DNA of 64,000 nucleotides, taken from positions 1,576,001 to 1,640,000 of the forward strand of contig NZ_CP141944.1 in the NCBI RefSeq assembly GCF_035658495.1, written 5' to 3'. Shown here one piece after another: positions 9,514 to 22,400 of this stretch. A program made the position numbers and the translations under genes. The notes under the pieces are model-generated. The model had not been told where the DNA came from. It did not search any database and saw only the letters and a program-made list of their open reading frames with translations. Each line of letters starts with the position of its first letter. The first letter of the stretch is position 1. This DNA is from Novosphingobium sp. RL4. GTDB taxonomy: Bacteria > Pseudomonadota > Alphaproteobacteria > Sphingomonadales > Sphingomonadaceae.

Positions 9514-11343
9514 TCAGGGCGTCACGGCGCCGGCTTCGGCAGCCAGTCTCCTGACCATGGCGCAGACCTCGGTGCCGAGAAACGGCTTGCCCAGCATCGG
9601 TCTGTGGCTGTGGCCGCTTGGAAGGTGCTGCCGGTCGTAGCCGCTGACGAAAGCGAAGGGGATGTCGCGTGCGGCCAGTTCGTCGGCAACGGCATCGATC
9701 CTCTCGCCGTTGAGGTTGCCGTCCAGCAGGGCCAGGTCCGGCACGGTGTCTCGGATCATGTGGATCGCCTGATCGCACGACGTCGCGGGGCCGAGGGGCG
9801 ATGCGCCCCAGTCCTCGATCTCCATCATGAGCTCCATGGCCACGAGCGGCTCATCCTCGACCACGAGCACCCTGAGCGCCCGCGGACTGGGCGCGGCTTC
9901 CGCAGGAGGGGCGTCCGGGGCAGGCTCAGAACGCGGCGATTCCTCGACGGTAGCAGGCGCTTCGGCGGCGGCATCTGAGAGCGGCAGGACCAACTGCCAG
10001 CGCACGCCTTCCGGTGCATATTCCGCACTGATCCGGGCGCCATCACCCGCCATGCTGTTCTCGATCAGGGTGGACCCGAAGCCACGCCGTTCCGGGACGG
10101 AAACGGGAGGGCCGCCGTGCTCGCTCCAGGCGAGCGACAGCACTTGTCCTTTCAGCGACCAGTCGAGCGTGACCGTTCCGGCCTCGTTCGAGAGTGCACC
10201 GTACTTGTGGGCATTGGTCGCCAGTTCGTGGATGATGAGCGAGAAGCGCAGGGCGAGTTCCGGCGGCAGGTCCACGTCCGGGCCGGAGAGCTTCAGCCGA
10301 TCCTCGCCGACCGCGCCGATGGCAACCTGATCGGCGATCAGGCGGCGCAGGCTGGCGGGCTCCCATGTCGTTGCGCTCAGCAGCGAATGGGCGCGGGCAA
10401 GCGATTGCAGGCGGCCGGTGAACGACTGGTGGAAGCCCTCGGGAGACCGGGCGTGCCGGAACCCCTGCGAGGCGATGGCCTGAACCGTCGCGAGGGTGTT
10501 CTTCACCCGGTGGTTCAATTCCCCGATCAGCAGCCGCTGGGTCTCTTCGGCGCGCAGGCGTTCGGTCACGTCGATCAGTTCGATCATCACGCTGGCGCCG
10601 CGCGATCCGGTGCCGACCAGCGAGGAGCAGTACCATTCGCCTTCGCGAAGGGCACCGTCGGCGCGCACGAAGCGGTGGTCCTGCTTCTCCCTGCGGTCCT
10701 CACCGCCGAGGAGGGCCCGCATCCCGTCCAGGAAGCGCGGACGGTCCGCCACGGGGAGGAAGGGGGCGTCCTCTACCTTGAGGCCGAGAATATCCTGCGC
10801 CGCGAAGCCGATCTCGCGTTCGGCGCTGCGATACCAGCTCACGATTCGCAGGTTGGCGTCGATTTCCAGAACGGCGAGGGGGGAGTTGTCGCCATGCGCG
10901 CGAAGGCGGCCGAGGGCCAGGCCGAGTTCGTCGCGCTGGCGGGCGATCTCGCGCCGCTGGCGGGCGAGTTCGACGAAGACCGCGACCTTGGAATTGAGTT
11001 CGACCATGTCGAGCGGCTTGAGCAGGTAATCCACGGCGCCGGCCTCGTATCCGAGGAACTTGCGCCGCTCGTCCGTGGCCAGGGCAGTGAGGAATATGAT
11101 CGGCACGGCACGCGTGCGCTCGGTCCCGCGCATGAGCTCGGCGAGTTCGAAGCCGTCCATCTCCGGCATCATCACGTCGAGCAGGGCCAGTGCGAAATCG
11201 TCGCGCAGCATGGCTTCCAGCGCCTCGAACCCCGAGGAAACCGTGACCAGTTCGACGCCGGGCTGGTCCAGCGCGGCTTCGAGCACGAGAAGGTTGTCCC
11301 TGATATCGTCGACCGCAAGGATCTTGAGCGGCTCATTCAGCAA
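9514..11343 (-). CDS. Receiver-PAS-HWE histidine kinase-receiver protein
   Basis: A 609-residue cytosolic hybrid kinase. Domains in order: receiver 1 (about 7-125, phospho-acceptor D56 in LLDVMMPEMDG, lysine in LLKPLD), a PAS domain (about 150-260) and an HWE/HisKA_2 kinase (phospho-acceptor H278 in ELNHRVKN, then HELATNAHKYGALS). A linker rich in proline and alanine leads to receiver 2 (about 492-600, LLDGNLNGE). HWE kinases are typical of alphaproteobacteria and often feed stress or light pathways. The start overlaps the end of cheR by 11 bases, so the two are translationally coupled. It is the last gene of the three-gene signalling operon and probably takes phosphate from, or returns it to, the upstream hybrid kinase. 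Confidence 0.93.
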   Translation of the reverse strand: MLNEPLKILAVDDIRDNLLVLEAALDQPGVELVTVSSGFEALEAMLRDDFALALLDVMMPEMDGFELAELMRGTERTRAVPIIFLTALATDERRKFLGYEAGAVDYLLKPLDMVELNSKVAVFVELARQRREIARQRDELGLALGRLRAHGDNSPLAVLEIDANLRIVSWYRSAEREIGFAAQDILGLKVEDAPFLPVADRPRFLDGMRALLGGEDRREKQDHRFVRADGALREGEWYCSSLVGTGSRGASVMIELIDVTERLRAEETQRLLIGELNHRVKNTLATVQAIASQGFRHARSPEGFHQSFTGRLQSLARAHSLLSATTWEPASLRRLIADQVAIGAVGEDRLKLSGPDVDLPPELALRFSLIIHELATNAHKYGALSNEAGTVTLDWSLKGQVLSLAWSEHGGPPVSVPERRGFGSTLIENSMAGDGARISAEYAPEGVRWQLVLPLSDAAAEAPATVEESPRSEPAPDAPPAEAAPSPRALRVLVVEDEPLVAMELMMEIEDWGASPLGPATSCDQAIHMIRDTVPDLALLDGNLNGERIDAVADELAARDIPFAFVSGYDRQHLPSGHSHRPMLGKPFLGTEVCAMVRRLAAEAGAVTP

Positions 11344-12201
11344 AGGCGGCCTCCTGCACGTCGTGCTTGGTGCGGCGCCAGATCTTCTCGATCGGCGCGA
11401 AGTCGGCGAAGCTATCGCCCTCGGCGGAAAAGTGGACGGTCTCCTTCGAACCGAGGCCCAGGAAGCCGCCGGGCGGCAGTGAACTGGCGAAAAGGCCGAG
11501 TGCGCGGTCCTGCAGCGCCCGGTCGAAATAGATCAGCACGTTGCGGCTGGAGACAAGCTGGACTTCCGAGAACACGGCATCGCTGGCGAGATTGTGATCG
11601 GCAAAGACCGCGCGCTTGCGCAATGTCGGGTCGAACCGGGCGACGCCGTAATTGGCGGTGTAATAGTCCGAAAGCGAACCTTTCCCGCCCGCTTCCATGT
11701 AATTGCGGGAGAAGCCTGCAATACGCTCGATCTCGTAGACCCCGGCCTCTGCCTTGACGAGAGCTGCCGGGTTGATGTCGGTGCAGTAGAACATCGTGCG
11801 ATCGTCCAGCCCTTCCTCGCGGAAGAGGATCGCCAGCGAATAGAACTCCTCGCCATTGGCGCAGCCCGCAACCCAGACCTTGATGGAGGGCCATGTGCGA
11901 AGGTGCGGGATCACTTGCTCGCGGATCGCCCGGAAATACTCGGGATCGCGGAACATCTCGCTGACCTGGATGGTCAGGAACCCGATCAGGACATTCAGGC
12001 TGTCGGGATCGTGGAGAATGCGGTCGAGCAGGCTGGAGAGATGGGGATAGCCGAAATGGGACTGGGCACGTTGCAGGCGGCGCAGAAGCGAGGCACGGGA
12101 ATAGTCGCGGAAATCGTATTGGTAGCGCCGCCAGATGGCCTCGACGAGGAGATCGACTTCGATATCCTCGACGGCCTCCGCCAACCTTCGTGACATCGGC
12201 T

Positions 12202-12205
<4 letters not shown>
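11333..12205 (-). CDS. CheR-type S-adenosylmethionine methyltransferase
   Basis: A 290-residue CheR homologue: an N-terminal helical domain, then the SAM-binding Rossmann fold with VWVAGCANGEEFYSLAI (motif I), CTDINP and the SRNVLIYFD motif. Classic CheR methylates glutamates of chemoreceptors, but no receptor, CheB, CheA or CheW is encoded here. ATG 12205 overlaps the stop of the hybrid kinase gene as ATGA, so translation is coupled; a GTG at 12217 is a less likely start. The likely target is the glutamate- and glutamine-rich coiled coil of that kinase. That is an inference from context. Confidence 0.92.
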
Positions 12206-15315
<3,110 letters not shown>

Positions 15316-15450
15316 TACGAATCTCAAGGGAAAAGGCCGGCTGCAGGCGGACCGAATCTTCCCCCAAAAATTCGAGACGGTCCCCGGATCGGGAGCTTGA
15401 ACGCTCTGCGTTGCGATTGGTTCCGGAGAAATCGTGGTAAATCCTGTGTT

Positions 15451-15465
15451 TCCCGAAATTCGGGA
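15451..15465. promoter_or_regulatory. 15-base palindrome in the kinase/Tad divergent region
   Basis: TCCCGAA-A-TTCGGGA is a perfect dyad with seven-base arms in the 260-base gap between the divergent hybrid kinase and TadG genes. It is a possible operator, with no known regulator assigned. Confidence 0.35.
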
Positions 15466-15575
15466 CGCTTCGTGAAGGAAGGCGGTCCACGCTCGGTGAG
15501 GGTTTCATTAAGCAATCTCCTCTAGGAGACGGCTGAAATCCTGCGGAAAATCCTAGCCGAAAGACTGGTTAACCG

Positions 15576-17483
15576 ATGCGCCAAATCCATCACTGGTTGC
15601 GAGACTGTCTTCGGGATGCCTCGGGCAATATCCTGCCCATGGCTGCGGTGGGAATGCTGGTCGCGGTCGTCGTGGTGGGTGCCGCGGTCGATATCAGCCG
15701 CACCTACAAGGTACAGAACCAGCTTCAGGCCGCTTGTGACGCGGCAGTACTCGCCGGACGTCGCTCGGTGACGACGAACGGACTCGACGAAGCGTCGAAG
15801 GCGATCGCAAGGAATTATTTCGCGACCAATTTCAACGATGGTGTGCACGAGAGCACGGGAACCACTTTCGACTCCACGTCCGACGACGATGGCCAGACGG
15901 TGAAGGGCACGGCTTCCACCACCGTCAACACGCTCATCATGCGACTGGTCGGCTACGATACGTTTCCGGTCAACGTTCACTGCACGTCCTCGATGGGCGT
16001 GGGCAACGCGGATGTCATGATGGTGCTCGACACGACAGGGTCGATGGGGGAAGCGCTGGGCAGTTCCACCCGCATCGCCGCCCTGCGTTCCGCCGTGAAG
16101 AACTTCTACAAGACGCTCTCCACCGCGACGAACGATACCAACGCCCGCGTCCGCTACGGGTTCGTTCCCTACAGTTCCACGGTCAACGTCGGGCACCTGC
16201 TTTCCGAACTCAATCCGGCGTTCCTGGCGAATTCCGCCGACTACCAGTCGCGCCAGCCGGTGTTCTACAATGTCTCGAAAGGGACGAAGGGCACATCGAC
16301 GGTCGAGTACAAGAACGCGGGCAGCAGCAACACGTCGAAGAGCTACAATTCGTCGAGCGCCTGCAATTCGGCGCTCTCGGCCAACGATACGGACTACAAG
16401 GACTACGGTTCCGCCACGAGCACGACTTCGACTTCGGGAACGAGCCCCAATGTCGTCGTCAACGTCGTGACCACGCAGCCGCAGCGCAAGATGGAGTATT
16501 CCTGCGCCAAGTCCGGGAGCAAGTATTACCTTTATACTTATACGTACACGCGCGACAAGGTTACGACCCAGCCTTACACGAACGCCACGACCAATGCGCC
16601 GACGTCGGGATATACGTTCGATCACTTCGAATACATGAAGCTGACGCGCGACACGAGCCTGTTCAAGACCTTTGCCGCAACCGCGGTCAACAACGGAACC
16701 AACGGCGCGTCGGTTTCCTATACCTGGGGCGGCTGCATCATCGAGCGCCAGACGGTCAACAGCGATAAGTTTTCTTACTCATCCATTACCGGCATGTCCC
16801 CTTCCGGCGCGCTCGACGTGGATATCGATACTGCGCCGGGAACGGGCAATGCGACGCGCTGGGCCCCGCTGTGGCCGGAGATTTCCTATCGCCGCGCCGG
16901 AAGCGCCGCCAACACCTACACGCTCGATCCTGGCACGACAGGCGCTTCGGCTGGAACCTACTGCCCGGCAAAATCGCAACTGCTCCAGGAAATGGACCAG
17001 AAGAGCTTCAATGCCTACGCGGATTCGCTGACGGCGGTGGGCGGAACCTATCTTGATATCGGGATGATCTGGGGTGGGCGTCTGCTTTCGCCCGACGGCA
17101 TCTTCGGTTCCGTGGTGAACAAGGATCCGTCGAACGGCGGCGAAGTTTCGCGCCACATCATTTTCATGACCGACGGCTACATGGATACCGCCAACTACGT
17201 GCCTACCGCGTGGGGGATGGAATGGTGGGATCGCCGCACGACGAGCGATGGCTCGAAGCTCCAGGAGGACGCACGCCACACGCAGCGCTTCCTCTCGGTC
17301 TGCGAGGCGATCAAGGCGAAGGGCATCCGGGTCTGGGTGATCGCCTTTACCTCGGCCCTGTCCACCGATCTCCAGACCTGCGCTTCGGATGACAGTTCGT
17401 TCACCGCGAACAATTCCACGGAACTCGATTCCGCTTTCCAGGAAATCGCCAAGCAGGTCGGCGAGCTCAGGATTACCCAGTGA
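15576..17483 (+). CDS. TadG-like pseudopilin protein with von Willebrand A domain
   Basis: A 635-residue protein. The N-terminus has a Tad-type prepilin-like hydrophobic segment (about 18-42) after DASGNILPMAAVG, then a periplasmic part. The vWA metal site DTTGSMG at about 152-158 matches the MIDAS DxSxS pattern, with a later MTDGYMD strand. A long serine-, threonine- and tyrosine-rich insertion (about 230-350) interrupts the vWA fold. TadG proteins anchor or shape the Tad/Flp pilus at the envelope. No flp, cpa or other tad genes are in the window, so this minor set would have to work with a Tad machine encoded elsewhere. Its stop overlaps the next gene by four bases. Confidence 0.85.
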   Translation: MRQIHHWLRDCLRDASGNILPMAAVGMLVAVVVVGAAVDISRTYKVQNQLQAACDAAVLAGRRSVTTNGLDEASKAIARNYFATNFNDGVHESTGTTFDSTSDDDGQTVKGTASTTVNTLIMRLVGYDTFPVNVHCTSSMGVGNADVMMVLDTTGSMGEALGSSTRIAALRSAVKNFYKTLSTATNDTNARVRYGFVPYSSTVNVGHLLSELNPAFLANSADYQSRQPVFYNVSKGTKGTSTVEYKNAGSSNTSKSYNSSSACNSALSANDTDYKDYGSATSTTSTSGTSPNVVVNVVTTQPQRKMEYSCAKSGSKYYLYTYTYTRDKVTTQPYTNATTNAPTSGYTFDHFEYMKLTRDTSLFKTFAATAVNNGTNGASVSYTWGGCIIERQTVNSDKFSYSSITGMSPSGALDVDIDTAPGTGNATRWAPLWPEISYRRAGSAANTYTLDPGTTGASAGTYCPAKSQLLQEMDQKSFNAYADSLTAVGGTYLDIGMIWGGRLLSPDGIFGSVVNKDPSNGGEVSRHIIFMTDGYMDTANYVPTAWGMEWWDRRTTSDGSKLQEDARHTQRFLSVCEAIKAKGIRVWVIAFTSALSTDLQTCASDDSSFTANNSTELDSAFQEIAKQVGELRITQ

Positions 17484-18103
17484 AGCGTAGCGGGCATCAT
17501 CGCCCGGTGCGTCGCTTCGCGGCCCTGCTGCGCCGCTGCGGCGCCGCCCGGGAAGGCGTGACGGCCGTTGAGTTCGCGCTGGCGGCGCCGGTGCTGATCA
17601 TGCTCCTGATGGGAATCTTCGACATCGGACACATGGCCTATGTCCGGGCCGTGCTTCAGGGTGCGGTCCAGCAGGTTGCCCGTAACGCGACGCTGGAAAC
17701 CGCCGACACGGCAACGGAGGATGCGTTCGTCAGCAAGATCGTGGGCGGCGTCGCGCCCGGTGCCGTGGTGGAATTCTCGCGCTCCAGCTACTACGACTTT
17801 ACCGACATTGCCCGGCCGGAATCGTGGAACGACAAGAACAACAACGGCATATGCGATAACGGCGAGACCTATACGGACGAGAACAAGAACGGTCAGTGGG
17901 ATGCCGACGTCGGAAAAAGCGGTAACGGCGGCGCGAACGATGTCGTGATCTACAAGGTCAATGTCACCTACAGCCCACTGTTCCCCATTCCCGGCCTGAC
18001 CAACCGCGACGCCACGCGCACGCTCAGCGCAACGGCGGTCAAGAAGAACCAGCCCTACTCGCTGCAACAGGCTTATGGTTCCGCGGCGGGGACCTGCAGA
18101 TGA
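17480..18103 (+). CDS. TadE-family pseudopilin with calcium-loop insert
   Basis: A 207-residue protein with the classic TadE N-terminus: a basic leader, then REGVTAVEFALAAPVLIMLL with the conserved glutamate of the TadE-like domain. The middle contains two EF-hand-like acidic loops (around NNNGICDNGE and ENKNGQWDAD, about residues 118-140), which should bind calcium. The start overlaps the TadG stop and its own stop overlaps the next gene, each as ATGA, so the three proteins are made in step. It is probably a minor pilin-like subunit processed by a prepilin peptidase. Confidence 0.85.
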   Translation: MKRSGHHRPVRRFAALLRRCGAAREGVTAVEFALAAPVLIMLLMGIFDIGHMAYVRAVLQGAVQQVARNATLETADTATEDAFVSKIVGGVAPGAVVEFSRSSYYDFTDIARPESWNDKNNNGICDNGETYTDENKNGQWDADVGKSGNGGANDVVIYKVNVTYSPLFPIPGLTNRDATRTLSATAVKKNQPYSLQQAYGSAAGTCR

Positions 18104-18783
18104 ACCGGCGAGTTGCATTGCTGCGCCCGCTTGCCACCTGTCTTGGCAAACTGCTCCGGGATCGGAGCGGCGTGTCGATCCTGGAGTTTGCGCTCGTCCT
18201 GCCGGTCCTGCTGACGCTGGGGCTTTACGGTACCGAACTGGCCTACATGTCGATGATAAAGATGCAGGTCGGCGAGATCGCCACGTCGGTGGCGGACAAC
18301 GCCTCTCGGCTCGGCCAGACCGACAACAGTTCGGTAACGCCCACCGTTACCGAAACCCAGGTCGATTCGGTGATGTGGGGGGCCTTGTCGGAAGGTGCTT
18401 CCTTCGATTTCAACGCGAACGGCAGGATCATCCTGTCCAGTCTGGAAATCGATTCCGCTTCCAATCGCCAGTATATCCATTGGCAGAGGTGCCGCGGGGA
18501 GCTTGATCGCGCGTCAAGCTACGGGATTTCGGGCACCGGCAAGACGGGCAAGGTGCTCGACGGCATGGGGCAGACCGATCACAAGATCTACGCGACCGCC
18601 AATTCGGCGGTGATGTATGTCGAGGTCTTCTTCCACTACCAGCCGCTGTTCGGGGACATGTTCGTCAAGAACACGACCTTCCACCAGGAGGCGGCCTTCC
18701 TGATCCGTGACGACCGCAGTCTCAATCCGACCGGCTCGACAGACGGCATTACCGGCAGCGGCGGGCAGTCTCACTGCACCTGA
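18100..18783 (+). CDS. TadE/TadF-type pseudopilin
   Basis: A 227-residue protein beginning with a basic leader and RSGVSILEFALVLPVLLTLG, again the TadE-like hydrophobic helix with the conserved glutamate. The remainder is a periplasmic domain with two cysteines (in WQRCRGE and near the C-terminus QSHCT) that could form a disulfide. It is the third gene of the coupled TadG-TadE-TadE operon. The role is inferred from the family: minor pseudopilin priming or anchoring Tad pilus assembly. Confidence 0.8.
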   Translation: MNRRVALLRPLATCLGKLLRDRSGVSILEFALVLPVLLTLGLYGTELAYMSMIKMQVGEIATSVADNASRLGQTDNSSVTPTVTETQVDSVMWGALSEGASFDFNANGRIILSSLEIDSASNRQYIHWQRCRGELDRASSYGISGTGKTGKVLDGMGQTDHKIYATANSAVMYVEVFFHYQPLFGDMFVKNTTFHQEAAFLIRDDRSLNPTGSTDGITGSGGQSHCT

Positions 18784-19447
18784 CGTATTGCCGGGCGTTC
18801 TGACCGGCAGGCTTGGGCTATCCGGTCGGAGCAGGAAATTCCGAAGGGTTTCATCCAGTTCCGTGCGATTACCGACTTTTCCGGGGAGATATGCTGTGCA
18901 GTCTCGATCCGGAAAGCGAGCAAACGACGCATAAGACTGGATTTTCGGTAACTTGACGATGACCGGGCGCATTGCGGCGTTACCCCGCAAAGCCGGGGAA
19001 GATGCCGCCCATGAGGGGCCGCCTTGCGTTCAATACTGCGCGCATCCCTATCCGGCAGCGCCCGATGCCGCACTTCCTGACCGAAGTTCTTGATCCGCAT
19101 TCCCAATTTCACTGGGGCAATCCATCCGAAGCGGACGGGAAAGTGCTGTTCGCGATTGAGTCGCGAACCTATCGATGCACTCAGTAAAAATAGAATAAAC
19201 CTGTCAGGGATGTGGTGCCCTCATAATAGTATCCACGATATCTATCGCAATTTTGCTGGCCATGATGACGTAACGAAAGTTCGTATGGCCTGGAATACGA
19301 TCTGCACGTTCCGGATAAACGCTGATTTAGCCGTAATATGACGGAGCTAACACGCGGATATTTCTCCGCGCGCACGCGTCTTTCCAGAACGCTGCCCAAA
19401 ACGCGCCGCCAGGCGGCGAGGCGATCCTTCTTTCTGGGAGACGTTCG
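18784..19447. other. 664-base non-coding region before the adhesin gene
   Basis: No convincing gene is present; frames crossing it lack ribosome sites and look like noise. Composition becomes AT-richer at about 19170-19340, as expected for the promoter and leader of the large adhesin operon. The adhesin ribosome site is GGGAG, seven bases before ATG 19448. I could not assign clear -35 and -10 boxes. Confidence 0.5.
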
Positions 19448-22400
19448 ATGGAAAAGCGTGTCGAAATCACCAATCGCACAACCCGGACCGTCAATACCAC
19501 CACGGCACGGGAAGGCGTCACGCAGATCGCCGTCCAGCCAGGTTCCAATGTGAAGGTCGTGGCGCCGCCCAGCAGCGTGTCCTCGATGGTCCGCGAAGGT
19601 GACGATCTCGTCATAACGTTCTCGGATGGCTCCACCATTCGTCTGGACGGCTACTTCGCCTGCCCGGCGGACGATATCGGTCAGCTCAGCTTCGGCGATC
19701 CGGGCAGCGGCGAACAGTGGCTCGTCCATCTTGGAGATGCCGCCTGCTTCGCGCCTGCCGACGCTTCGACCGAACCGCTCGATTTCAGCATGTCGCCGCT
19801 GGGTGCGGCTGGTGGTGGCGGGATCGGCACGGGCGCTCTACTCGCGCTTGGCGCGCTGGGTGTGGGCGGGGGGATCGCGCTTGCGGCCAGCGGCGGGGGT
19901 GGTCACTCCGACGAACCGGTGGATACGACACCTCCGGCCGCGCCGACCGTGGCGGCAACAAACGGCACTGTCCTGAGCGGAACGGCGGAACCCGGCGCCA
20001 CAGTGCGTATCGACATCAACGGTGACGGCACCACCGATGCCACCGTGACGGCCAACGCAAGCGGAAGCTGGACCTATACGCCGACGACGCCGATCGCCGA
20101 CGGCACCACGGTTACAGTAAGAGCGGTGGACGCTGCCGGGAACGTCAGCACGCCGGCATCGGTCACGGTCGATGCCGCGCCTCCCGCGGTGCCGACGATC
20201 AGCGCGGCTGCCGACGATGTCGGGGCCATCCAGGGCAATGTCGCAAGCGGCGGCGCAACCGATGATACCCGTCCGGCGCTATCGGGCACGGCCGAAGCGG
20301 GATCGACCGTTTCCATCTACGACAACGGCACCCTGATCGGCACCGCTACGGCGAGTTCGACAGGCACCTGGAGCTTCACGCCGCCCAGCGCTCTGGCACA
20401 GGGCCATCACAGCTTCACGATCACCGCGAAGGACGCGGTCGGTAATGTCAGCGCGGCATCTCCGGCTTACGAGTTGACGGTGGACACCGCCTCTCCGGCG
20501 GCGCCCGTGCTCAATCCGACGGACGGGATCACGGTTTCCGGCACCGCCGAGGCGGGCACAATTGTCTCGATCGACGTCGATGGTGATGGAACCCCCGATG
20601 CAACCGCCGTTGCCGGGCCTACCGGCAGCTGGAGCGTGACGCTGGATGAGCCGCTTGCCGATGGCACGGTGGTGAGTGCCACGGCGACAGACGCGGCCGG
20701 GAACAGTTCGCCGGCAGCGACCGTCACGGTGGATGGCGACATCGACACGACCCCGCCGCCCGTGCCGGGCGTGGGCGGCGCGGACGATGATACGGGCGCG
20801 ATCCAGGGTAATCTCGCGAACGGGGCGATTACCGACGATTCCACGCCCGAATTCAGCGGGTCTGGCGGGGAACCGGGATCGACCGTCTCCGTCTACGACA
20901 ATGGCGTGCTGATCGGCTCGACCACGGTTGACGGCGATGGGGACTGGCAGTTCACCCCGTCTCCTCCACTGGGGGAGGGCGGCCATAGCCTGACCTTCAC
21001 TTCAAGCGACGGAGACGGCAACGAGAGCGCCCCGTCGCAGCCTTTCGCGTTCACGGTGGATACCGTGCCTCCCCTGGCCGCCACGGTCGACCCCAGCAAC
21101 GGCGCGGCCTTGACCGGCACGGCCGAGCCGGGATCGGTCGTCAACATCGACTTCGGCGATGACGGCACGATCGACGGAACCGCGCTGACCAATGCCGCGG
21201 GGGATTGGGTCTTCGTGCCCACCACGCACATTCCCGACGGCACGACCGTCAGCATCACGGTGAGCGATGCGGCTGGAAACAGTTCGCCGCCCGTGACCGT
21301 GGTCGTGGATATCGAAGCGGCCGTCGCGCCTATCATTCTCCGGGTCGTTGACGATGCCGCGCCGCAGACCGGCACCGTGCCCAGCGGTGGTCTCACCAAC
21401 GATGCCACGCCGACGATCGGCGGCACGGCCGAAGCAGGCTCTACCGTCTCCTTGTACGACAATGGCGTGCTGCTCGGCACGGCCATCGCGAACGGATCGG
21501 GCGACTGGACGTTCACGGCGGCGGCCTTGCCCGAAGGCGACCACATCTTCGCCGTCACGTCGGTAAACGAGGCGGGCGGGGTAGGCGGGCCTTCTTCCGG
21601 ATATGCCGTCACGATCGATCTCAGCGCACCCGCCGCGCCCACGCTCAGCCCGACAGATGGCGTAACCCTGTCCGGCACGGCCGAGGCCGGGGCGACCGTT
21701 ACGGTGGACACGAACGGCGATGGAACCCCGGACGCCAGCGTGGTCGCCGGAGACGGTGGGCAGTGGAGCGTCACTTTCGCCGCCCCGCTCGCGGATGGAA
21801 CCGTCGTCAGTGTGATCGCCACCGATGCGGCGGGGAATCCGTCGCCTGCTGCAACCACCACCGTGGATGCAGAGCTGGACAGTACACCGCCCCCGGTTCC
21901 CGTGCTGGTTTCGGCCACCGATGACGTGGGCACGGTGCAGGGGCCGCTGGCCAATGGTGCGGTGACCGATGACACCCAACCTCGACTGGCGGGCACGGCC
22001 GAGGCGGGTGTCCTGGTCTCGATCTATGACGGCGCAAACCTCCTCGGTACGGTCGTCGCTGATGGTTCGGGGGCCTGGAACTTTACCCCGACCCTTGCAC
22101 AGGGCGCGCATAGCCTGACCTTCACCACTACCGACAGCGAGGGTAACGAAAGCCAGGCCACGCCTGTCTTCGGCCTGACCGTGGATACGACGGCCCCTGC
22201 GGCGCCTGTCATCAATCCTTCCAACGGATCGCTGGTCTCCGGCACGGCCGAGGCAGGCGCCGTGGTTCGGCTGGACCTGAACGGCAATGGCACCGTGGAT
22301 GCCACGGTGCAGGCCGGCCCTTCGGGTTCGTGGTCCTACACCCCGGCCACGCCGCTAGCCGATGGCAGTACGGTGATCGCCACCGCTACGGACGCCGCCG

